DNA of 64,000 nt, from the NCBI GenBank assembly GCA_900708905.1, contig CAADRB010000038.1, forward strand, positions 881,080-945,079, written 5' to 3'. Positions 56,341 to 64,000 of the stretch are shown here, in pieces. The notes beneath the pieces are model-generated. The model did no database searches, was not told the origin of the DNA, and was given only the letters and a program-made list of their open reading frames with translations. Made by a program: the position numbers and the translations under genes. How positions within the stretch are numbered: position 1 is the first letter of the stretch; the number at the start of each line of letters is the position of its first letter. The DNA comes from Hymenolepis diminuta (Eukaryota; Platyhelminthes; Cestoda; Cyclophyllidea; Hymenolepididae).

Positions 56341-58740
56341 GGTGATAGTTCACATTTAAAAGTAACTTCGTCCAAAGTCAATTGTGAAATAATATCACCC
56401 ATGGCATACACATATATTAAGGCTTCCCCATTTATAATTGAATGGATTATATAATATTTATCAACTCACTTTATAGGTTGCATATTATTTAGGGAAATTG
56501 TTGCGACTTAACCTAGTCATTTTGATTTCAGAATTCATAGATTCGTGTCTGGCCAATTTTATTCGTCCCCATGGCATCTGACCTCAGATCTGAAGGAGTA
56601 TTCTCTCACCGTAGATAACAAAAGGCAAATTTAACAAATGGAGAAATTTACCACTGGGAAAAAATTTTTGGTTTGAGGAAATTGAAATCCTAGGGTCAGT
56701 TAAAGCAATTTTATGAGATAAAAGGGAGTTAGAAATATGGAAACATCATAATATAAACGATCAGACACTGTTTTATAGGAATCCGTTCCTCACTGCCATA
56801 GGACACCTTTGACAATAAATGAACGCATTGTATGGATCTCGAGGAAGACCTAAAAATCGCCGATGCAATTAATCCTTACATGACAAACTCATCAGTTTGC
56901 ATGGATCTGAGCCCTCCGATCGTACTTTTAGTGGGTTTAGCCGCCAAGATCTTTGGTTCATTATGTTCTAAATATACATAAACATGTAAAAATTTCACGA
57001 CAACTACTCCATTTTCATATTTGTCAATCATACTGGCTATTTCTGATCAGTAAATTATTGACGTCGAGTTTTTAAAATGAATTTATCGATTTTAATACAT
57101 TCGTGAATTCACAAATTTTGTAAAGTCTTGCATTTATGCAAGGATAAGGAGAATGTCCAATACGCCTTTTATCTATGTTTTTGAAATTTCAATTTTCTGG
57201 AATGCTCTAATTGCATCTATGATTTCGTCGCTCAATTCTACTTATCATTACTTCAAGGTCAAATGTTAAAGCACTTTCCGTAAAAAGATTGCAGAAAGGG
57301 AACCAAACTACTGAATGCAAATGCAATAATTGGGGAAATATTTTGCTTTTATGTGGATTGGGAATTTATACAGAAAGGGAGATTTACGCTAGAAACTGCA
57401 GCAAAGCCATGATTTCTGAAAATCGATCTTCAGACCCGTTTTATTTTTTTTTCCTGGGAGGCATCATACGATAAATACTAATAATCTTAAGAAGCTGAAC
57501 AAAACATTCATGGCATGGGTTCTCCATTCATATTTAAATTTTTGGGCTTTTTCCGAAATATTATAATATTTTTTCCTAAAATCTCTCGATAATAAAGTCT
57601 TAGCCGATTTTCTCTATGTTAACTGGCTTTATTCTGGTCACTAAATATAGACCGATATCTGAGATGCTTGCAATGAACCTTCCTGAATTCTTTTAATTTA
57701 GTTGCACTTATTAATACCTCCTTCTTGTATTTTCACTTCTCGTAGAAAGCAGTACAATTAATGTGTCCCAAATTTTAAGAATCTCCCCTGAAGTAATGAT
57801 TTACTTATAATTAAACTGAGAATAGTTGCCATAATTTAAGAACAATACTGATTTAACAGCGTAGCAATTGAATGCTTCCTCGCATCGACAAGAAAGAGGA
57901 ATTAAAAACATTGCTAAACTGATCAAAGAAAGGTTAAAAAAGTGGAAATCAATTCACCATAATAACTTAACCGGGAGTCTTTCCTATTTTTGTAAATATT
58001 TTCCCTAGGGCACCTGCATAGTTTTTCCAGCAAAGATTTCACCTAATCAAATTAAGATTCTAACTAATATGCAGAGTAAAATTTATTTAGGCAAAAGGAC
58101 AAAATGTAGAGAACTTTAACGGTTTGTTACGACATGCTTAATCAAAACCGATTATTTTAATAATAACAGCCCATATGGCTTTACGACTACTCAGAAAGCT
58201 AATCTCATATACTTGCTATCAACCATTACAACATGTCTTGAAAAGGTACCAATAACAGGGATAGTCAACAAGGTATGTACCTGAAAATCTGTATTCTTAT
58301 TTTCAAACCTAATTTAAGTGTACTGTTGAATTCGGTAGACTTCGAAAACCACAAAGGTTTGCCAGAATGAGGAACAACAGCAGATCATATCGAAAGAATG
58401 AAGATAATTATTCACAAACGAAAAGAAGTTTGTAGGTTGTTAAGTGCTTTGAATGCAATCGCAATATCATATATATTGCAAATTGGTATGTGAAAAATTT
58501 AAGTTATGTACTTAGCTTATTTTACTGATTTTGCTCCACTCGTATATGCATCCGTTATTTAACCCTATTATAAAATGCGACCATGTGCTTGTCATTTGGT
58601 GTAGTATTATAATATGAATTTTACCATTAATATATAAATGCCTCATTAAGCAAAATTCCTACTTCATTTATCATTAAATAAACAAAACCCTCGTATAAAT
58701 TTTAAATTCAATCAACACAGTCACCATGACCCTATTAGCT

Positions 58741-58984
58741 GGACATCAGTAACATTGTCGCTCTTTTATTGGCTCATGCGTTAACTAATCAGTGTAAGCG
58801 AGTTGGTAGGCAACCAATGAGAGTGAAGCAGCGCTTGTTTCATGACACTTAGGGGCAAGCGTGCCGCAGTTAAACATTAATCTGATACTCCGGCTCACTG
58901 GACCGGTCAGCTTGTGGATATTAGGGTCCTCTGAACACATTAATCACTCCAACAATTCCAGGCGGAGAGATCAAGTTCCTATTG
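58741..58984 (+). promoter_or_regulatory. Candidate promoter and untranslated first exon ending at a GTGAGT donor
   Basis: A GC-richer island in AT-rich DNA carries two CCAAT-box words in opposite orientation, ATTGG at 58768-58772 and CCAAT at 58814-58818, and a GACCGGTC palindrome at 58901-58908. It ends at a consensus 5' splice site, GTGAGT, at 58985-58990. No TATA box is obvious. The start site would fall in about 58840-58920, giving a short first exon without a long frame. Orientation is inferred from the donor. The exon at 60234-60350, with its own strong acceptor and poly(A) signal, is the nearest downstream partner. Confidence 0.42.
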
Positions 58985-60233
58985 GTGAGTTCCTTCGTTT
59001 TACTTATTGCATAGTCTAAATGCTTTTCAATGCTCTTTTTCCTTTCCATTTTTGTTTGAGATCTGAACTTAATTTTATTAAATAATAACTATGAACCTTT
59101 ACCTTGAATTCACTGGCTATTTAATAGAATGGTTGTCGAATTGGTATCTCACTCTTAAATGTTATAAATCGGCAATGAACTCTCAGTATATTAGATTATA
59201 TCGGTTGAGTTTTAACTAATGTTAACTGGTAATCAGATCATAAAGGCAAAAAACGATAACCAGAAATCTAATTTATTAGACACTATCAATCATTCCCCTC
59301 TACAAAGGAGCGAAATTACTTAAATAGGATATATAGCGTCAAGGGTCTATAGATTTTTATAGAACGGGAGCAATATAATCGGGGATCCCGATCTGTAATA
59401 AAATCTGCATGTTTCTTCATCTCTTCCTTAATCTTCCACGCTATATCTTCTCATGGCATAATGTAGTTGAGATAACTGAATTCTGTCGGTACTTAGTTAT
59501 TAAATTAGATGAGGTCTGATTAAACAAATATTAAAATCACACCTTCATAGCCGATAGTTTATTCTCAGTTATAGGTTAAATTCTATAGGTTTGATTATGG
59601 TCAGAAAGCGTATTTAATGTCATTCTGACCAGCGTTTGATAGAATTTCTCTTTCTTTTTTTATAAGATAATTTCCTATTTTTTCTTAGTAACACGTTCGA
59701 TATTATTTCATTAGACAATAATTATATTCTATCGCAGGGAAGCAAAGTTGAGAATCCCCATCAAGAATGTTCTAAGAAATCTTGTGATAAATTTTGAAAA
59801 TTGTAGACTGTTGCATTATGAGGTAATGCATACATTTTATGCTTCATAAGCAATTCATTTTGAGCGGTCTTCTGTCAGCTTTAGCTGTCAAATTTTAGTT
59901 CTTTGAACTCAAAAGTCCCCGAATTTCCCATGCTTTAGTAGAGTATGTTAAAATACTCACAGTATCAAGCATAATAAAAATATCTGCTTTTAAGTTATTT
60001 ACCGCAAATATATGGTCAAATTTTCTCAGTCTGCTACTAGTTTTTAAAAACAAGTTTTATTTATTTATTCAGCAAATAGAGAAAGTTGACACGATTTGCT
60101 TTCAAAGTTAATGTCGTCCCTCTAGTTTAATTGGCTTTGCACCGATTGACTAGTTAACAGCATCTATCAGTCAAGTTTATTTTTTTAAATAGGGATTTTA
60201 ATACCAATCTCCTACACCTTCTCTTTCTTATAG
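58985..60233 (+). other. Presumed intron or AT-rich spacer
   Basis: AT-rich stretch between the GTGAGT donor at 58985 and the TATAG acceptor ending at 60233. No gene or repeat recognised inside it. It would be a 1249-base intron if the two signals belong together. Confidence 0.3.
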
Positions 60234-60350
60234 TTAAATATTCCTTTCTTTCATTTCAATATACACATGTCCAAAGTCCAATGGCGTCTTGTAGTGGTAT
60301 TTGCTCAGAGCGGTAGCTCTTTTAAATTAGGCCGATTTGAGGTCAATTAA
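60234..60350 (+). CDS. Candidate terminal exon, short product, with acceptor and poly(A) signal
   Basis: A pyrimidine-rich acceptor, ACACCTTCTCTTTCTTATAG, ends at 60233. The frame starting TTA at 60234 stays open for 38 codons to TAA at 60348-60350; an ATG at 60267 would give 27 residues, MSKVQWRLVVVFAQSGSSFK and the rest. AATAAA at 60382-60387 lies 32 bases past the stop. If joined to the promoter candidate at 58.7-59.0 kb, this would be a compact two-exon transcript encoding a very small protein, or a non-coding RNA. No family is recognised. The AGGTCA words at 60340-60345 and 60377-60382 overlap it. Confidence 0.28.
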   Translation, partial: LNIPFFHFNIHMSKVQWRLVVVFAQSGSSFKLGRFEVN

Positions 60351-60596
60351 ATCTGGAAATTGCTCGCGCAGTTCTAAGGTCAATAAAAAGCTCGCCACAC
60401 AAAAATGTGCACATTTCTCTTTCTCAATCTCATGTCCTTAAGCGATTCGAAATGTAAATCCGATTCCTTTTTTATTGCCCAATCGAGGGGAAAGTAGTGT
60501 TAGGATTATATCGGGATTCAGGTGTTACGACGCCCTTTCTACAGATGGATGTGACGTTTACGCACACTTGAACACGTTTTGTTGATACCGAGCGGT

Positions 60597-60608
60597 GGGT
60601 CAAGTTCA
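60597..60608 (+). promoter_or_regulatory. Nuclear-receptor-type direct repeat (DR0)
   Basis: GGGTCA directly followed by AGTTCA, two half-sites of the AGGTCA class with no spacer. Further AGGTCA words are at 60340-60345, 60377-60382 (extended as CTAAGGTCA) and 61702-61707, all on the plus strand. Confidence 0.35.
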
Positions 60609-61491
60609 AAGAAACGCTTATAAAAATTAGGGAAGGGCTGGTATCTTGAGGGTGTTTTGGACTGCTCGTCACAAAGATTGGTTAAAATTGTTCCCCTCTA
60701 AAATACGAACATGACTGACTGCGGTGAATTCAATTTACGACAACGGCCAAAGTTTAATGGACAGCAAAAAAGTGGCGTTGGTAGTGATGGTGGGGAAATA
60801 GGCAGTTAGTTGACCTCTGTAAGGCAGAAGGTGGAGTTTGTTGTCTCTGCCATTGCCATGAGTCACCAACGTTTAGGTCGACGGTGGTATCATAAAATTT
60901 CCCTCTTTGAGCTCACTCCCTCAGTCATCAATTGAGTTGCTAAAATTCTCTGGCAGATAGTGCCTGAGATATCATGACAAAATATATTAGTTCAGTCCTA
61001 TCACATCATGTCTCCTTTCACCGTACTGTTATAGTTGGTCCATGTGTCGATATTAGTCACAGTTACCATTTGCCAACTTTTAATAAGTGTTTGTTTTTTG
61101 AGCGGACCCTAGAGGAGACTATATCACCCATTCTAGAAGTAAAATATCTGCTACTACTATTCTAAGGATGAGTGTCTAAATTAAATCAGACCTAATTAAA
61201 AGCCACTTCTAGGGGTTTTACCCATGGGTGTATCTACCTTCACTTAAATACCATTTAATCGGCCCATTTTCTGAACCAGCCCTGGTCTAGAAACGCTTAA
61301 TTTTGACGAAAAATTTTACGTTTTAGGACTTATTTATCTTGAATTCATTCGATTTTGTTAGGAACTTTCCCTGTCAGGATTTGTGGTTAAAACAGCCGGT
61401 AGAATGATGACGTGAATCATAGTGCACTTTCATAGCTGTCATTCTCGAGTAAAAAGAGAGATACGTGTTAATAATTTTAGTGTAAGATGTG

Positions 61492-61515
61492 ACTAACACT
61501 CCAGAGTGTGTTAGT
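61492..61515. repeat. Perfect hairpin, 8-bp stem
   Basis: ACTAACAC at 61492-61499 and GTGTTAGT at 61508-61515 pair perfectly around an 8-base loop, TCCAGAGT. Role unknown. Confidence 0.85.
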
Positions 61516-61714
61516 TCGGATAGGCAGGATTCTGAAAAACACAAATTTTCACTTGAGAAATTTTCTACTTGTGTGCGTTTATAACTTTCCAGAGTGGCTG
61601 GACGCACAATGGATACCTCTAACGTCCGTGTGAGAAAATTTTCTCTCCCTCTCTGTGTGGTTTCTCCTGTCAATCTTTCCCTCTAATTAAGCTCTAAATT
61701 CAGGTCAAGGGGAG

Positions 61715-61746
61715 AAATTCTGGGGGCCATTTGTCGGCCCGAATTT
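61715..61746. repeat. Hairpin, 11-bp stem with a 3-base bulge
   Basis: AAATTC (61715-61720) and GGGCC (61724-61728) pair with GGCCC (61736-61740) and GAATTT (61741-61746). TGG is bulged on the left arm and the loop is ATTTGTC. It is GC-rich and stable for its size but too short for a microRNA precursor. It lies 8 bases downstream of the AGGTCA at 61702-61707. Confidence 0.8.
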
Positions 61747-62860
61747 GGCTCCCTGCTGGGTTTCCTGCTGTCTGGCGTAAAGTAAACATCATTTGTACGC
61801 ACACCTAAGGCCATATCTTGGATTAATCAGAGGAATGATTTAATCACTTCCGCCAGACTTTTTGGCGCCCAATTTTGATAATGACCTTCCGACTATCACC
61901 TTCGTTTTTAACCAATGGTACTTTTTGTTCCTGCCTCAGTACATAGAGATCTTATCATCACGGCCAGTTACTTTTTTACAGATATAATTCATGGCTCTCT
62001 AAGCGCATTTATATTCAAAGTGCACGATTTAAGTTGCTTCGCAGGCTTTGGAAAGCTATTAGCAGCACATCTACTCAATGTGTCATACGCCTTTCATAAC
62101 CGCAAACTGCGTATATGTACAATGACTTACCAGAGTAATGATAATAAAACTTGCATTGCTCTCTATTGTGTGGTGTGTCCCGTCTGAAATGCAGATTATT
62201 TATGTCGCCAGTCTCGGCCAAAGTCCTTGAATGGATGTGGTAACGGCTAAGTCGCCTAAACGCGATTGTTGTGTGCATACGTCCCATTTCAAATAGCATG
62301 CATCTACATTACCTATCAGACTGCATAAGTATCACATTTTAAGTGGCGTTGTTTAAAATTCCCACGACTTCAAGGCAAACACTGATTCATCTTTCAGTTT
62401 ACTGATGGACACTTTCATATCTGAGAGTTTCACACAGATCAAAGTGCACGATATCTACTGCATATCCTGCTTTGTTTACTAACCTTATCTGGCTCTCACA
62501 TTAACAGTTCAGGCGAGTTTTGTTATGGGTGTCTAATTTGCATGATATTGTATGACTAACTAGGTCCTTTGAAGTGACCTATCGGCCAAAACATCCTAGT
62601 AGACCCATTCTGTTAAAATTTTCGGAGCAGCACCGTCATCTTTTATGATCCCTGGTTCTCACCCTTTAAATAGATGATGAATAATTGGCGGCTTCGGTAT
62701 CTATTAGATAGGATTGAGTTATCTTTCTCTCAGGTGCTCTGTTCCCATATAAATCTTTATCTCCGTGAGTAAAAATGGTAATTATGAGGGCCACTTTAGG
62801 GGTAGAGTGAGTGTTCCAATTTTAACACCAAATCTCTCATTTTATTTCTTTCTCTTCTAG

Positions 62861-62918
62861 AATCATCTCTCTGTTACCAACATCTCAAATAATCTTCCAT
62901 CTCTCTCATGCTCTGCAA
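62861..62918 (+). CDS. Possible 58-base internal exon, unknown
   Basis: A long pyrimidine tract ending CTTTCTCTTCTAG finishes at 62860. In phase 1 the next bases read IISLLPTSQIIFHLSHALQ up to GTAGTA at 62919, a mediocre donor. The patch is CT-rich, so both the acceptor look and the open frame may be composition effects. No partner exon is identified. Confidence 0.13.
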
Positions 62919-63334
62919 GTAGTAATTTGAAGTGTTTCTGCTTTCATCTCTATGATTAGAGAAAGCGAGAGACAGTCAAATAATTTTATGGTAGTCTAGA
63001 CGGACACCGGAACAGAGGAATTTGTTTTGTTCGGACTTTTAGGAAGACAAATTAGCCAGGTGTATATCTGAAAGCTAGGTCACGCTGGGTCTTCTCGTAT
63101 TTCAGTGGAGATTTTAGCTGGTACCGGTTGATTTGGAGGTACATCTTTAAGCCTCGGTGCAGTTTTAAATACTATAAACGTCTGTGAAGTTCCATTAGCA
63201 GTAATTTTCGGGTGTGTGAAACGGTGACTAATGTTTGTAATGAAGATACTCGTAGACACCGTTTAGACGTTTTGGATAACACGTCTAATGTATTGAAAGT
63301 GATATTGAGCCAGACCAACCCTGGACAAAACTAG

Positions 63335-63866
63335 GTGACGTATTTTCACGAAGTTAGGGAGAGGGAGAAGGAAAATTGTACCTCGAAAGTTTTTTTTCTA
63401 CCAGCCCGTGTAGTTTATACAGGCTATGAAAACTGGAAACTCTCTACTGACTCATACCCTCAAAGTCCCTCCCTCTTTGTGCTTGAAAGGTCGTTTGACA
63501 GCTTTGAAAATCGTCTGTTAAAACAAATCAAGACAGATACCCTTTGTGTGTCTTACTATGCTATAATTTATGTTTTTTCTGATGTTCTCCTTATCCCGTA
63601 TTAAGGCCAACTCCAATACATATTTTGCTGTTGAAGATTATAGTTCTCATACAAAGAAGAACCTGTATGTATGTTATTGTGATATATGGGGTAGTCCTTT
63701 GAAGTTCATATTAAAGCTTAAAAGAGCCATTTTATTATGTGGATTACAGACTGTCAAGATTTTCGAAATGGTCATTTATCAAAGTAAAAATGTGGTAGGT
63801 ACAGCCAAGGGAATCTCAAATAACTGTTTTTTATTAAAGATTAGCCCATCATCACTCCAAAGTTGA
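63335..63866 (+). other. Two overlapping plus-strand open frames near the right edge
   Basis: Frames of 89 codons (63335-63604) and 98 codons (63570-63866) overlap in different phases. The first contains YTGYENWKLSTDSYPQSPSL. Each length is within chance expectation, although two in succession on one strand is slightly suggestive. No splice sites or domains could be supported, and the window ends 134 bases later. Confidence 0.15.
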
Positions 63867-64000
63867 ATACAGGTAGAACTCTTAGAAATTAGGATCTTTT
63901 AATCAAGATCTAAAGCTCTATTTTCGTGGACTATTTAGGAAATGTTACCTGTCTACATTTTGGCATGCCAACCGCTTGATTAGTCAAAATATGTTCCCTA
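63867..64000. other. AT-rich window edge
   Basis: Nothing recognised in the last 134 bases. Confidence 0.6.

Larger units (their letters stand above)
54813..58740. other. AT-rich stretch with small symmetric elements
   Basis: No gene recognised. It contains two POU-type words facing each other (ATGCAAA at 55043-55049 and TTTGCAT at 55065-55071), a tRNA T-arm-like patch at 55819-55833 and a large palindrome at 56315-56340. Frames at 55866-56060 and 57289-57474 are within chance expectation. Confidence 0.5.
60351..63334. other. Less AT-rich stretch, regulatory-looking, no assembled gene
   Basis: Composition is visibly less AT-rich than the rest of the window. It contains AGGTCA-type half-sites, two hairpins (listed) and several open frames on both strands. 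The longest are minus 61374-61673 (99 codons) and plus 61915-62187 (90 codons), and minus 60472-60672 has GC-ending codons. None has a recognisable domain, and frames overlap on opposite strands, as expected from composition. It may be the 5' flank or a large intron of a gene lying to the right. Confidence 0.35.

Noticed and set aside
60472..60672. Minus-strand 66-residue frame with GC-ending codons
   Set aside because: It starts at GTG rather than ATG, has no splice signals, and lies in a less AT-rich region where open frames are expected.
61374..62299. Coding genes from frames at 61374-61673, 61915-62187 and 62075-62299
   Set aside because: Frames on opposite strands overlap or adjoin with no domain, splice or poly(A) evidence; lengths fit chance in a less AT-rich stretch.
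1..64000. About sixty open frames of 60-108 codons spread over all six frames
   Set aside because: At roughly one third GC about 7% of random codons are stops, so on the order of a hundred such frames are expected. Lengths match chance, many overlap on opposite strands, and some lack an ATG start.
1..64000. CRISPR array, bacterial operon or phage region
   Set aside because: No regularly spaced repeats, no ribosome-binding sites, no contiguous gene-length frames; composition and signals are eukaryotic.

Overview
The window reads as nuclear DNA of a low-GC eukaryote, most likely an invertebrate animal. Composition is roughly one third G+C by eye. There are no long open frames, no ribosome-binding sites, no operons, and scattered eukaryotic-type splice and poly(A) signals. 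The transposon remnants fit this: a tRNA-derived SINE family and a Ty3/gypsy-type LTR element primed by tRNA-Trp. That primer choice is known in CsRn1-like elements of parasitic flatworms, but it is not diagnostic, so I do not name a species.

Most of the window is AT-rich intergenic or intronic DNA. At this composition about 7% of codons are stops by chance, so roughly a hundred stop-free runs of 60 codons or more are expected in six frames. The many short open frames are therefore not evidence of genes. Only one frame, 40119-40628, is clearly longer than expected. What stands out instead are small islands of higher GC. Some carry a coding-like frame next to plausible splice or poly(A) signals (6.1, 8.4-8.8, 14.2, 18.1, 21.5-22.0, 53.4 and 60.2 kb). 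Others look like promoters or regulatory modules (22.5, 38.4-38.7, 40.5 and 58.7-59.0 kb). No gene could be assembled end to end, and only one candidate (6.1 kb, minus strand) has even a tentative family resemblance, to the histone fold of TAF13.

Layout: 0-9 kb is AT-rich with coding-like islands on the minus strand at 4.4, 6.1, 7.6 and 8.4-8.8 kb. 9-22 kb is mostly empty, with candidate terminal exons at 14.2 and 18.1 kb and a candidate first exon at 21.5 kb. A TATA-bearing promoter candidate lies at 22.5 kb. 23-38 kb is mostly empty, with a SINE copy at 31.8 kb. 38.4-40.9 kb holds two GC-rich regulatory-looking islands and the longest frame. A second SINE copy lies at 42.7 kb, just after a two-base N gap. 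The LTR element is at about 50.6-51.2 kb. A diverged repeat pair sits at 52.1 and 54.7 kb. A CCAAT-box promoter candidate with a GTGAGT donor at 58.98 kb may belong with an exon at 60.23-60.35 kb. The last 4 kb is less AT-rich than the rest and rich in hairpins and nuclear-receptor-type half-sites.

The best supported items are the tRNA-Gly-derived SINE pair, the LTR/primer-binding-site junction with its 18-bp tandem triplication, several perfect inverted repeats, G-quadruplex motifs, and the N gap. I found no convincing undescribed system.
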